NCBI RefSeq assembly: GCF_004339465.1
Contig: NZ_SMFY01000005.1
Span: 1 to 64,000, forward strand
DNA from: Ancylobacter aquaticus
GTDB taxonomy: Bacteria; Pseudomonadota; Alphaproteobacteria; Rhizobiales; Xanthobacteraceae
DNA: 64,000 nucleotides
Direction of reading: 5' to 3'
The number at the start of each line of letters is the position of its first letter. Within the stretch, counting starts at the first letter, position 1. Positions 17,505-25,896 of this stretch are shown piece by piece. Below the pieces are notes generated by a model. That model was not told where the DNA came from, ran no database searches, and was given only the letters and a program-made list of their open reading frames with translations. A program made the position numbers and the translations under genes.

Positions 17505-17846
17505 ATGACCGCCGATACACTGCGTGCGACGGCAGATGCGCTGATCGCCGCAACCAACGCATTTGATATCAGCGCAGCATTGATCCTATTCACGCCGGAC
17601 GCGGTGATCGACGACCCGTCGACGGGCCGCCGCTTCGACGGCCGGGCCGGCACTCGCGATTACATCGAGCGGTATTTCATCGGCTATCACACGGTCACCC
17701 GCTTCCTTTCGATCGAAATGATCGGCGAGAGCCGCGCTCGGGTCCGCGTCGATTTTACCGGAGACTTCGGTCACGAAATCGGCCTTCTCGACATCTCGGT
17801 TGACGACGACGGGCTGATCACGCGCATCGACGCCGATCTCGAATAA
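17505..17846 (+). CDS. SnoaL-like / NTF2-fold protein
   Basis: A 113-residue cone-shaped alpha+beta barrel protein. ADALIAATNAFDISAALILFTPDAVIDDPSTGRR-type spacing with the YIERYF helix is typical of SnoaL-like polyketide-cyclase/isomerase folds. It starts 4 bp after the VOC stop, so it belongs to the same transcript. Function is not known. Members act as isomerases, hydratases or ligand binders. Two SnoaL/NTF2 proteins in this region are each paired with an SDR. Confidence 0.75.
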   Translation: MTADTLRATADALIAATNAFDISAALILFTPDAVIDDPSTGRRFDGRAGTRDYIERYFIGYHTVTRFLSIEMIGESRARVRVDFTGDFGHEIGLLDISVDDDGLITRIDADLE

Positions 17847-17869
17847 TCACAGAAAAAAAGAAGAAGCCC

Positions 17870-18859
17870 ATGAACACTCTCATGATCTATGGAGCTGTCG
17901 GCTACACCGGTGGCATGGCAGCGGAACATGCCGCATCTGCCGGACTGAATCTCGTTCTTGCAGGCCGCGAGCAAAACCGCGCGAGGCTTGAAGCGCTGGC
18001 CGGCCGTCTCGGAGCGAGCGTCAGAATTTTTTTGCTGGACGATCCCGATGCCGTCGTGGCCAGCCTTGCTGGAATTTTCGTTCTGCTCAACGCCGCAGGT
18101 CCCTTTGCGAACACGGCGGAGCCGCTGATGTCTGCCGCGATCCGTGCCGGGGTCCACTATCTCGACTTCTCGGCCGAACTCGACACATACCGCGAAGCCT
18201 TAGCGCTCGATGGCCAGGCCCGCGCGGCCGGGGTCATGTTGCTGCCGGGAAGCGGTGGCAGCGTCGCGATGCTGGGCAGTCTCGCCGGACATGCCATCGC
18301 TCGCGCGAAGAATGCCCGGAAGATCAGCATTGCGCTTCAGGTGACAGGAGCGATGTCGAGAGGATCGGCGATTAGCGCCAGCCAGAATATCGCGCCGGAG
18401 ACATTGCAACTCGTCGACGGCGAGCGCGTCACGCGCAGCCCGGAAGAGGTTCGCGATTTCGACTTCGGCAGTGGGCCGCAATCGTCCTTTCCTGTAACGC
18501 TACCCGACCTCGTGACGATCCACCATGCGATCGGCGTTCCCAACATCGAAACCTTCGTCCACGTCACCGCAGGCGCATTTCCGACGGAAGATCTCAAGGA
18601 TCTTCCGAACGGCCCCAGTGTCGAAGAGCGTGAAGCGAGCCGCTATCGCGCGGCTGTCGAAGTCACCGACGCGGACGGGACCATCGTGCGCTCCGTGCTC
18701 GACACGGTGAACGGTTATACCTTCACGTCCCTGGCCGCCGCGGAAGCCGCCCGGCGTGTGCTGGCCGGTGAGGTCCAGCCCGGCTTCCAGACACCCGCCG
18801 GGCTGTTCGGAAATGGCTTTGCCGAAACCATCGCCGACACGCGGATCACCGATCTCTAG
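17870..18859 (+). CDS. Saccharopine-dehydrogenase-like NAD(P)-binding protein
   Basis: A 329-residue oxidoreductase with an N-terminal Rossmann motif GAVGYTGGMAAEHA and LVLAGREQNR, then VLLNAAGPFANTAEPLM, characteristic of the saccharopine dehydrogenase NADP-binding group (also trans-acting enoyl reductases). GGSVAMLGSLAGHA and the C-terminal LAGEVQPGFQTPAGLFG are usual for this subclass. It is the last gene of the plus-strand run headed by the SDR at 16345, 23 bp after the SnoaL gene. Substrate unknown. Confidence 0.82.
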   Translation: MNTLMIYGAVGYTGGMAAEHAASAGLNLVLAGREQNRARLEALAGRLGASVRIFLLDDPDAVVASLAGIFVLLNAAGPFANTAEPLMSAAIRAGVHYLDFSAELDTYREALALDGQARAAGVMLLPGSGGSVAMLGSLAGHAIARAKNARKISIALQVTGAMSRGSAISASQNIAPETLQLVDGERVTRSPEEVRDFDFGSGPQSSFPVTLPDLVTIHHAIGVPNIETFVHVTAGAFPTEDLKDLPNGPSVEEREASRYRAAVEVTDADGTIVRSVLDTVNGYTFTSLAAAEAARRVLAGEVQPGFQTPAGLFGNGFAETIADTRITDL

Positions 18860-18896
18860 CCGAGATCGTAGACGGCTTGGCCCGACGGGCGAAGCT

Positions 18897-19295
18897 TCAA
18901 TCCCTCTGGCAGACGGCTTCGATATTGTTGCCGTCGGGATCGAGGACATAGGCCGCGTAGTAGTTTTCATGATAGCGCTCTCGGATCCCGGGAGCGCCAT
19001 TGTCGGTTCCGCCGTTGGCAAGTGCTGCGGCATGAAACGCATCGACTGTTACCCTGTCATCAGCTGTGAAGGCGAGATGGATCGGGAGCTTCGCTCCAAT
19101 CTGCTGGTGAACCCACAGGCTCGGATAGCCATTTTTCCCGAAGCCGTGTCGCGCGCCGCCATGAGGCGCGCGGGCGGCATCAATACTGATCACGAGCATC
19201 AGTCCCAGCGGTGCCAGAACCGCTTCGTAAAACCGGCGCGCGCGCTCCGCGTCCACGACAGGGAACTCGATATGATTGATGATATCGGTGGACAT
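18897..19295 (-). CDS. VOC-family protein
   Basis: A 132-residue glyoxalase-fold protein starting MSTDIINHIEFPVVD, with ARRFYEAVLAPLGL in the first unit and YYAAYVLDPDGNNIEAVCQ at the end. ATG 19295 follows a gagaagg ribosome site. The gene is 14 bp after the SDR at 19310-20056, forming a two-gene minus-strand operon. It differs from the VOC protein at 17099, so the region holds two independent VOC genes. Confidence 0.83.
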   Translation of the reverse strand: MSTDIINHIEFPVVDAERARRFYEAVLAPLGLMLVISIDAARAPHGGARHGFGKNGYPSLWVHQQIGAKLPIHLAFTADDRVTVDAFHAAALANGGTDNGAPGIRERYHENYYAAYVLDPDGNNIEAVCQRD

Positions 19296-19309
19296 GGTCC
19301 TTCTCCCTC

Positions 19310-20056
19310 TCAAGCCTGAGACGCGCCGCCATCGGCGAACAATTCGACACCATTGACGTAGCTGGCGGCATCGCTCGCCAGGAAGGCAGCGACCTCTGCG
19401 ATTTCCTCGGGCTCACCGATGCGACCGATCGGGCTCTTGTTCTTGAGGAAGGCCATACCTTCTTCCGCATGCTCGCCAAAAGCGTCCCGCAGCGCTTGCG
19501 TGTTCGTCGGGCCTGGGCTGACAATGTTGATACGGATCCCTGTCCCCTTGAGATCGCTGACCCAACTCCGGACGAGATTACGCACCGCCGCCTTGGTGGC
19601 CCCATAGATGCTCATGGTCGGACCGGGATCGATGGAGGCTGTCGAACCGACAATAACGATTGATGAACCCGGCTGCATGAGCGGTAAGGCGCCTTGCACG
19701 GTGAAGACAATGCCTTTGACGTTCGTATCGAACTGCTGGTCATAGGCCGCCTCGGTGATCTTCCCCAATGGGGCGTGGACACCACCGCCGGCATTGGCGA
19801 CGAGGGTATCGATCCGCCCGAACTCCGACCGGATCTCCGTAAACAGCCCCTCCAGTCCCGCAGTGCTGGAAACATCGGCAACGATGCCGACAGCGCCGCC
19901 GCCGAGTTCTTCGACTGCGCGATCCAGCGCATCCCGGCGGCGCCCCGTGATAATCACCCGCATGCCCTGTGCCGCCATCTTTCGCGCGATGGCGAAGCCA
20001 ATTCCGCTGCTGCCGCCTGTCACGACGGCGACTTTGCTCTTGTCTGATGTGCTCAC
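19310..20056 (-). CDS. SDR-family oxidoreductase (GTG start)
   Basis: A 248-residue SDR: cofactor loop TGGSSGIGFA, VANAGGG in place of NNAG, VGSTAS with the catalytic Ser, YGATK for YxxxK, and VNGVELFADGG near the end. The start codon is GTG at 20056, supported by an aaggag site 8 bases upstream. It is strikingly like the SDR at 22384-23127 (shared NAGGG, NIVSPGP / NVVSPGP, and the NGxELFxDGGA tail), so the two are probably paralogues. Confidence 0.87.
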   Translation of the reverse strand: MSTSDKSKVAVVTGGSSGIGFAIARKMAAQGMRVIITGRRRDALDRAVEELGGGAVGIVADVSSTAGLEGLFTEIRSEFGRIDTLVANAGGGVHAPLGKITEAAYDQQFDTNVKGIVFTVQGALPLMQPGSSIVIVGSTASIDPGPTMSIYGATKAAVRNLVRSWVSDLKGTGIRINIVSPGPTNTQALRDAFGEHAEEGMAFLKNKSPIGRIGEPEEIAEVAAFLASDAASYVNGVELFADGGASQA

Positions 20057-20244
20057 TGTATTGCTCCTTGCTTAGTCTGGGACACCACCGGGGCTGCCTG
20101 CCTTGGCTTCCGTAGGACCCTCATCGGCCATCCCACCCGGTCGACGTCATCTGGTCGCGGTTGCTGCTTCTCATCGGTAGAGAGAAGGCCGGTAGTGTGT
20201 CGCCTAGCCTTCGAATCGCGAGTGACAGTGCATGTTCACCAGCG

Positions 20245-20973
20245 TCACCAGGGTTGGCGGCCGTGGCTGCCGAAGAAGCCTCCGGTCGGACCGTCCTTGT
20301 CGATTAGGGCCATCCGGATCGCAGTCGCGGCGCCTTCCTCGGGTGTGAGCATGCCCTCATTGTCGTTGAGGTCGGTCTGAACATTCCCCGGTTCGACGAC
20401 GTTGACCTTGATGCCCAGCGGCTCAAGCTCCTTGGCGAAAGCCACGGTCACTGCGCTGAGGGCGACCTTCAACGTCGTGTAGTCGAGGAAGTTGACGCTC
20501 GAGTAGATCGATGTCGGGTCGAGGATGAGGGCCAGGGAGCCCACGCCGCTTCCCATGTTGACGATCCTGCCATCCTCGCCCGCCTTGATGAGGGGCAGGA
20601 ACGCCTGCGTGACGCGGATGGGCCCATAAAGGTTCACCTCGAAAGTGGCCTTGATGTCCTCCATCCTGGCCTCGCTCGGTGGCCGCTTCCGGTCGAGGAT
20701 GATGCCCGCGTTGTTCACGAGGACATGGAGGATCCCGGTCTCACTCGCGACCGTCTCGGCCGCGCGACGGACGCTATCCTCGTCGGCGACATCGATCTCC
20801 AGGAAACGCACGTCCAGGCCCTCGGCCTGAAGCTGCTTGACGGCCTCTTCCCCTCGGGAGCGATCGCGCGCGCCGATCCAGACCGAGAGGCCGGCTTTCG
20901 CCAGCCCCCGGGCGATGGCTAGACCGATGCCTTTGTTGGCGCCGGTGACTAGCGCGTGTCTCTTGCTCGTCAT
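20245..20973 (-). CDS. SDR-family oxidoreductase
   Basis: A 242-residue SDR with TGANKGIGLAIARGLAKAG, LVNNAGI, NMGSGVGSL and the extended insert LILDPTSIYSSVNFLDYTTLK in front of the catalytic lysine. It resembles carbonyl-reductase-type plant and bacterial SDRs, in which the catalytic site is Y-x3-K (DYTTLK). It is preceded by the NTF2-fold gene, 7 bp away on the same strand, so the two share a transcript read from the operator-bearing region at 21.5 kb. Confidence 0.87.
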   Translation of the reverse strand: MTSKRHALVTGANKGIGLAIARGLAKAGLSVWIGARDRSRGEEAVKQLQAEGLDVRFLEIDVADEDSVRRAAETVASETGILHVLVNNAGIILDRKRPPSEARMEDIKATFEVNLYGPIRVTQAFLPLIKAGEDGRIVNMGSGVGSLALILDPTSIYSSVNFLDYTTLKVALSAVTVAFAKELEPLGIKVNVVEPGNVQTDLNDNEGMLTPEEGAATAIRMALIDKDGPTGGFFGSHGRQPW

Positions 20974-20980
20974 GACCGCC

Positions 20981-21454
20981 TCAAGCCGCGGCGGGCGCGG
21001 CGGCGGAGGCCACGTGATGGCTGATATCGCCGAACAGATGAGGATCGACCGCTCGCGAGGCGAACCGCCACTTGCCGTCGCGGAGCGCGAAGGTGTCGAT
21101 GTAGCGTCCCGTCACGATAGGTTGCAGCGGCAGGCCATCGGTTTGCTGATGGACGGTGAAGTAGCAGACCGACCTGGCCTCGGTGGCGCTCTGCACCTCG
21201 ATCAGGATGTTCGACACGGAGTGCCACGTCCGTGGTGTTTTATCTGAGTGATACTGGAGGTTGGTCCTCAGGAAGTTCGCGATGTTGTCCTTGCCGGTGA
21301 TGGACTGGTCGACGACCGTAAACTGGGCATCAGCAAGGAGTTCGCCGTTGGCCTCCACGTCACCAAAGTCGAGGTTGTGGGCGTACTGGGCGAGGAGGCG
21401 GCGAACCTCGCTCTCGATGATGAGGCGGGTGACGGCGTCTGGGGTAGTGGACAT
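20981..21454 (-). CDS. NTF2 / SnoaL-like protein (ring-hydroxylating dioxygenase beta-like fold)
   Basis: A 157-residue protein of the SnoaL_4 type: ESEVRRLLAQYAHNLDFGDVEANGELLAD near the N-terminus, and RYIDTFALRDGKWRFASR near the C-terminus. Such proteins share the fold of the small subunit of aromatic-ring dioxygenases but act alone as isomerases, dehydratases or binders. It is the first gene of the minus-strand pair with the SDR at 20245. Two palindromic sites (21492 and 21536) lie upstream of its start, arguing for control by the TetR protein encoded next door. Confidence 0.8.
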   Translation of the reverse strand: MSTTPDAVTRLIIESEVRRLLAQYAHNLDFGDVEANGELLADAQFTVVDQSITGKDNIANFLRTNLQYHSDKTPRTWHSVSNILIEVQSATEARSVCYFTVHQQTDGLPLQPIVTGRYIDTFALRDGKWRFASRAVDPHLFGDISHHVASAAAPAAA

Positions 21455-21491
21455 GACGTTCTCTCGTTGCGGGCGGAAATCGCTCTGTATA

Positions 21492-21503
21492 TAGCAATCA
21501 CTA
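21492..21503. promoter_or_regulatory. Putative TetR operator, copy 1
   Basis: tagcaatcacta, 38 bp upstream of the NTF2-fold gene start at 21454. Part of a set of five 12-mers fitting TAGYRR-YYRCTA. Confidence 0.6.
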
Positions 21504-21535
21504 CATACAGACGTCGCCCACCCTCTACAAGAGTG

Positions 21536-21547
21536 TAGCGGTCGCTA
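21536..21547. promoter_or_regulatory. Putative TetR operator, copy 2
   Basis: tagcggtcgcta, 33 bp beyond copy 1 on the side away from the NTF2-fold gene. A ctacaagagtgtag inverted repeat overlaps its left edge. Confidence 0.6.
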
Positions 21548-21654
21548 AATTGCCATGTGCGTCAATCTCGCCGTGCGATCCGGTGAAGTATGCGCAAGGC
21601 ATTGAGGAATGTCGGCCACTCGGCGGCCCAACGCGTTGCGAAGCGCGCTCGGCG

Positions 21655-22284
21655 TCAGCTGGCCGCGTTGGTCGCGAACTCGGCCTTCAGCGCCCTTCCG
21701 GCGACCTCCGAGCAGCCCACCAGCTTCTCGGCGGTGTATCCGAGACAGGCGAACGAGGAGAGGCCGCGCAGGTTGATCAGGACGTAGTCGAGAATCCGGT
21801 CGACTGCCTCAGGCGGCGCGTGGGCGGCTATATAGTCGCGGATAATCTGGCTCCCGCTTTCGCCAAGAGCCGTCGCGACCGCTGCGGCGTCGGCATCGTC
21901 GGCACGCATCGCCTCGGTGATCATGCAACCGCGTCGCTCGGGATTGCGAGTGTAATGCCGGGCCGCCGCGACGAAGAGGTTGGTCAGGGACCGTGCGGGA
22001 TCGTCATCTGTCGCGAGAATCTCGCTGACCGGAAGGAAGTCCGTCTCCACGTAGCTCTGCAGCGCCCGCTCGAATAGGCCGAGCTTGCTCCCGTACGCGG
22101 CGTATAGGCTAGGCGGCTTGATATCGAGAGCGGTGGTCAGTTCCGCAACGCCCACGGCATCATAACCACGTGCGTGGAACATCGCCTGGGCGACACGGAC
22201 GCCCTGATCCCGATCAAAGGCGGGCCGGCGGGAGAGTTTTGCGGCAACAGACTTCACCCAGACAACATAGCGACCACTACACAT
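21655..22284 (-). CDS. TetR-family transcriptional regulator
   Basis: A repressor of up to 209 residues. The N-terminal helix-turn-helix is clear: GVRVAQAMFHARGYDAVGVAELTTALDIKPPSLYAAYGSK-type spacing, with SLYAAYGSKLGLF as the recognition-helix end. The C-terminal half is a ligand-binding helical domain (GCMITEAMRADD, LSSFACLGYTAEKLVG). It is flanked by SDR genes on both sides. ATG at 22284 is given, but copy 3 of the palindrome (22268-22279) would then lie inside the coding region. The GTG at 22257 would leave that site in the leader and keep the whole DNA-binding domain, so it may be the true start. Confidence 0.87.
   Translation of the reverse strand: MCSGRYVVWVKSVAAKLSRRPAFDRDQGVRVAQAMFHARGYDAVGVAELTTALDIKPPSLYAAYGSKLGLFERALQSYVETDFLPVSEILATDDDPARSLTNLFVAAARHYTRNPERRGCMITEAMRADDADAAAVATALGESGSQIIRDYIAAHAPPEAVDRILDYVLINLRGLSSFACLGYTAEKLVGCSEVAGRALKAEFATNAAS
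22268..22279. promoter_or_regulatory. Putative TetR operator, copy 3
   Basis: tagcgaccacta, at the very 5' end of tetR. Suggests autorepression. Confidence 0.6.
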
Positions 22285-22305
22285 TAACTCAAGGCGCCCA
22301 TGATA

Positions 22306-22317
22306 TAGTGATCGCTA
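22306..22317. promoter_or_regulatory. Putative TetR operator, copy 4
   Basis: tagtgatcgcta, a near-perfect palindrome in the 99-bp divergent region between tetR and the SDR at 22384. Confidence 0.65.
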
Positions 22318-22349
22318 AAAAATATCTTGCGTTCGGTGGAGATTTTATG

Positions 22350-22361
22350 TAGTAACTGCTA
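22350..22361. promoter_or_regulatory. Putative TetR operator, copy 5
   Basis: tagtaactgcta, within the longer palindrome atgtagtaactgctacat, 22 bp before the SDR start at 22384. Confidence 0.6.
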
Positions 22362-22383
22362 CATCGTTCTAACCGGAGCTCCT

Positions 22384-23127
22384 ATGTCATTTGAAAACAA
22401 GACCGCCCTCGTCACCGGCGCCTCTGCAGGCATCGGCTACGGCATCGCCAAAGCCCTCGTAGACGCCGGCGCACGCGTCATCATCACGGGGCGGCACGCA
22501 GAGAGGCTGGACAAAGCGGTCGCCGAGCTCGGGCCCAATGCGAGCGGCATCGTTGCCGACGCGACCAAGCTGGCCGACCTCCGCCGCCTGTTCGACACCC
22601 TGAAGGCTGATCACGGTCACCTCGACGTCCTGATCGCGAACGCTGGCGGCGGCGAACCTGTCCCGCTCGTGGACGTCACCGAGCAGCACGTCGACGACAC
22701 CCTGACCTGGAACCTGAAGAGTACGATTTTCTCGGTCCAGTTCGCCCTGCCGATCATGCCGTCGGGCGGCGCGATCGTCCTGATCGGCTCCAACGCCTCC
22801 AAGGCCCCACCGATCGGGATGAGCGTCTACGCGGCAGCCAAAGCCGGCGTACGTGCCCTCGTCACGGGCTGGGTGCAGGAGATCAAGGGTTCCGGCGTCC
22901 GTATCAACGTCGTCAGCCCCGGCCCCGTCCGCACCCCCGGTCTGGAGGGCTTCTTCGCCGCCGAAGAGGCAGAGGCCACTTTCGATTTCCTCGCCGGACA
23001 GAGCACCGTCGGCCGTATCGGCACCACGGACGACATCGCGGCGGCGACCCTGTTCCTGGCCGGTAACACGGCGGGCTACATCAACGGCATCGAGCTGTTC
23101 GTCGACGGCGGCGCCGCACGCCTGTGA
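22384..23127 (+). CDS. SDR-family oxidoreductase
   Basis: A 247-residue SDR divergent from tetR: cofactor loop TGASAGIGYGIA, IANAGGG, IGSNAS, YAAAK for YxxxK, and the tail YINGIELFVDGGAARL. The start at 22384 follows cggagc. Three palindromic sites between it and tetR make TetR control very likely. It looks paralogous to the GTG-start SDR at 19310-20056. Confidence 0.88.
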   Translation: MSFENKTALVTGASAGIGYGIAKALVDAGARVIITGRHAERLDKAVAELGPNASGIVADATKLADLRRLFDTLKADHGHLDVLIANAGGGEPVPLVDVTEQHVDDTLTWNLKSTIFSVQFALPIMPSGGAIVLIGSNASKAPPIGMSVYAAAKAGVRALVTGWVQEIKGSGVRINVVSPGPVRTPGLEGFFAAEEAEATFDFLAGQSTVGRIGTTDDIAAATLFLAGNTAGYINGIELFVDGGAARL

Positions 23128-23155
23128 TCGCCGCGGCGGTCGTTCCGGCGCACTG

Positions 23156-23443
23156 ATGCGCCACCCCCTGAAGCTTGGCGTCATCGTCGCTACGTTCATC
23201 TTTGTCGCGGTCTTCGTCGTCATCCTCGGTCCACGCGCGACCAAGAACCCAAGGCCAGAGGGGGCTGCCGAAAGCGGACCTGCTGAAGGTCATAGATGGG
23301 TCAGTTTCGGCCTCGGTCATTCATCGGCGAATGTCCGCTTCTCGTTTGAAGTCCCTAATAGCGGACCGTCCGCTACCGGCCCCAAAACGGCTATTCGCGA
23401 TAGCCGCAGCGGCCTTCCGCTTATGGCGCATCCTGCAGTTTGA
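23156..23443 (+). CDS. Doubtful small ORF with one membrane segment
   Basis: ATG 23156 gives a 95-residue frame whose first 25 residues (LGVIVATFIFVAVFVVIL) would form a membrane helix. The remainder looks non-coding. The N-terminal part may be the stump of a real gene. The rest of the 23128-23508 gap carries an inverted repeat around aagcggac / gtccgctt (about 23273 and 23334) and a patch that resembles DNA at about 26530. Confidence 0.25.
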   Translation: MRHPLKLGVIVATFIFVAVFVVILGPRATKNPRPEGAAESGPAEGHRWVSFGLGHSSANVRFSFEVPNSGPSATGPKTAIRDSRSGLPLMAHPAV

Positions 23444-23508
23444 AGTGGATGCCCCGAGGGCGATCGAACGGACAAAGCGGTTGCACCACATGCTGCCCGC
23501 TCACCGCT

Positions 23509-24612
23509 TTACGGCAGATTCAGGTGGTAGCGCATGTAGCGGCGCTCGCCGGTGCGCGTCAGGGCGCTTTTCTCGACCAGATCGTGTAGGTCGCGTGTGG
23601 CGGTGGGGCGTGAGGTGCCGGTGATCGCGAGGTAGTTCTCCGCGCTCAGGCCTCCCGTGAAGCCGCCGGGGCCCTCACGGAACAGGCGGGCGATCGCCTT
23701 TTCCTGCCGTTCGTTCAACTTGTCGCGGAAGCGATCGTAAAAATGCGCCTTGGCGATGTAGAAGGCGACGCGACCGAGCGTCGTCTGTTGGGCCGCGATG
23801 ATCGCTTCTGCGAAATAGACCAGCCAGCCCGTGACATCGAGCGCCCGCTGATGGACCTCGAGCTGGTCGTAATAGGCCTTGCGATGCTGCTCGATGGTAT
23901 GGGCGAGCGCGATCAGGGTCGGTTGCCCGATGTTCTGGGCGAGGGATTTTTCAGCGAGGGTTCGGCCGATGCGGCCGTTGCCGTCCTCGAAGGGATGGAT
24001 GCTCTCGAAATAGAGATGTCCGATCCCGGCCCGGGTGAGTGCTGGCAAGGGCGTTGCACCGCCCGGGGCGGAGCCATTGAACCAGGTGAGATAGGCGGCC
24101 ATCTCGTCCGGAATCCGAGAGGATGGCGGCGCCTCGAAATGCACGGTCGGCCGATCCTGTCGGCCGGACACGATCTGCATCGCGTCTTCATGGCGACGGT
24201 AGCCGCCGATGATCTCCAGATGCCGGCTGTCCGCCATCAGCATGCGGTGCCAGCGGAACAGTGTGTCGGCGTCGAGAGGATCGGCCCAACTCCGATAGAG
24301 ATCGACCAGCATCTCCGCGATGCCCCGCTCTTTCGGCTTCACGTTGCGATTGTCCGTGTCGAGGCCGAGCTGACGGCGCAGTGAGGATTGCACGCTGAGG
24401 CGATCCAGGGTCTCCCCTTCGATCGCGCTGGTCTTGACGGCCTCATCGCTGAGGAGTTCGATCCGCAGCAGGTCGCGCTCGCCGTCGCTCACATGCCGGA
24501 CCGCGCCGATCACCTCGCCGGTGAGCAGGAGGAACCGCCGCTCCAGCGGTTCGAGGGCAACCGAATCATAGGCAAAATGCGGCCAGCCGGGCTGCGTCCA
24601 GTTCCGCACCAT
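23509..24612 (-). CDS. Fic-domain protein AMP-transferase
   Basis: A 367-residue Fic protein with the complete catalytic motif HPFEDGNGRIGR at residues 206-217 (HPFx[D/E]GNGRxxR). It therefore should transfer AMP from ATP to a target hydroxyl. An N-terminal auto-inhibitory motif TSAIEG (T61 to G66, fitting [S/T]xxxE[G/N]) marks it as a class II Fic with an intramolecular brake. The N-terminal DUF4172-like region and the C-terminal winged-helix region (YLAITGTSRPTATRDLHDLVEKSALTRTG) are standard for this large chromosomal type. The helix could let it bind DNA. It stands alone, and inverted repeats cover its upstream region. Confidence 0.9.
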   Translation of the reverse strand: MVRNWTQPGWPHFAYDSVALEPLERRFLLLTGEVIGAVRHVSDGERDLLRIELLSDEAVKTSAIEGETLDRLSVQSSLRRQLGLDTDNRNVKPKERGIAEMLVDLYRSWADPLDADTLFRWHRMLMADSRHLEIIGGYRRHEDAMQIVSGRQDRPTVHFEAPPSSRIPDEMAAYLTWFNGSAPGGATPLPALTRAGIGHLYFESIHPFEDGNGRIGRTLAEKSLAQNIGQPTLIALAHTIEQHRKAYYDQLEVHQRALDVTGWLVYFAEAIIAAQQTTLGRVAFYIAKAHFYDRFRDKLNERQEKAIARLFREGPGGFTGGLSAENYLAITGTSRPTATRDLHDLVEKSALTRTGERRYMRYHLNLP

Positions 24613-24685
24613 GAGCGATAGAGTCTCCCGCTATAGCTCACATAATAGCGAGTATGTGATTGATAGATAGCCGTCCTATCGCTCA
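24612..24685. repeat. Nested inverted repeats upstream of the fic gene
   Basis: tgagcgatag at 24612-24621 pairs exactly with ctatcgctca at 24676-24685. Inside, tcacata at 24638-24644 pairs with tatgtga at 24653-24659. They span the Fic start codon and leader. Possible operator for autoregulation by the Fic winged helix, or a leader hairpin. Confidence 0.5.
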
Positions 24686-24820
24686 CGGCAGCGCGAAGGA
24701 GAACTGGGAGCGTGATGCCGGGTCGATAACGTAACGCGCGCAACCAAGGGGTGAAAGGTCCACCTGCTGCCGAACGATACCCATTGTGCGCTACGATCGA
24801 ATGGGGATCAGGGATGGCAC

Positions 24821-25721
24821 ATGGGATTCGGCGTTTTCATTCACCGCTCGGACTCGATCTATGACGATAGCCCGGCTGAGCGATATCAGTTCCCGCGCCC
24901 ATATCTGGGGCGCGTCGAGGCCTGCGTCGGCGACTGGATCGTTTATTACGAACCCCGGAAAGTGGCGGAGACCCGCGGCTATTTCGCGATCGCCAGGGTC
25001 CAGCGCGTCGTTCCCGATCCCACCGCTCCGGGCATGTATCTCGCCGTCATCGAACCGGGCAGCTATATGGATTTTGCCAGCCCGGTGCCGTTCACCGATG
25101 CCGATGGCGTGGTCGAACGCGGTGTGCTGAACGCGGACGGGCGCATTTTCAGGGCGTGCGCAAGCCGCCGTGCGTCCACTCTCGCCGGATGATTTCAACC
25201 GGATCGTCACTCTCGGGCTGAATGACCGCGAGCCGCTGCTGCCCCGCGTCGACGAGGGCGCATCCCTCTCAGGTTTTGAAGAAGTACAGGCGCCATTCGC
25301 GTTCGAGCAGCCACGCGAGCGCGTCGACACTCTGTCCTCTCGCATCGTCCGCGACCGCATCTTCCGGCGCGTCGTGCTGCGCGCCTATGACGAGCGCTGT
25401 ACCATCAGCGGCCTCAAGCTGATCAATGGCGGCGGGCGTGCCGAGGTGGCCGCGGCGCATATCCGCCCGGTGGAAGCGAACGGCCCCGACATCGTTAGCA
25501 ACGGGCTGGCGCTGTCGGGCACGGCGCACTGGATGTTCGATCGCGGGCTGATCAGCCTCTCGGATGATCTAGACATCCTCATTTCCCGGCAAACCAACGA
25601 TCCCGACGGCGTGCGCGCCTTCATCAACAAAGACGGGCGCGCCATCGCCCCTCGTAGGTTGATCGAACGGCCCCATCCCCATTTCCTGCGCTGGCACAGG
25701 GAGCATTGTTTCAAGCCGTGA
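24821..25721 (+). pseudogene. HNH endonuclease-like gene with a single frameshift
   Basis: The first frame (24821-25192) reads MGFGVFIHRSDSIYDDSPAE to LNADGRIF and then drifts. The second frame (from about 25150 to 25721) continues as ISGRAQAAVRPLSPDDFNRI, through an HNH-like region (YDERCTISGLKLINGGG, then EVAAAHIRPVEANGPD, then NGLALSGTAHWMFDRGLI), to the end. One extra T in the tttt run at 25146-25149 explains the break. The joined product of about 299 residues has the usual length for the HNH type that follows a PUA-like N-terminal domain. It could be a sequencing error or a recent inactivation, since everything else looks conserved. Confidence 0.75.
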
Positions 25722-25896
25722 AGCGGAGGCTCCCTATGCCGCTTCCGATCACAGCACAGCAACACCGCCCTTCACCTGTCGTTGCACGCCACGCTGCGAT
25801 GCGGATGGAATCCTGTTGAACCGGCCCAATATCGGGCTCTTTTAATCATCCCCACCCGGGATGAGATCGTCAGGACCCCGGCACGTCGGGGGTCGC

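Noticed and set aside
23509-24612. Fic plus BID as one effector system
   Set aside because: In Bartonella the two domains are fused. Here they lie 21 kb apart on different transcripts with no shared signals, so a functional link is not supported.
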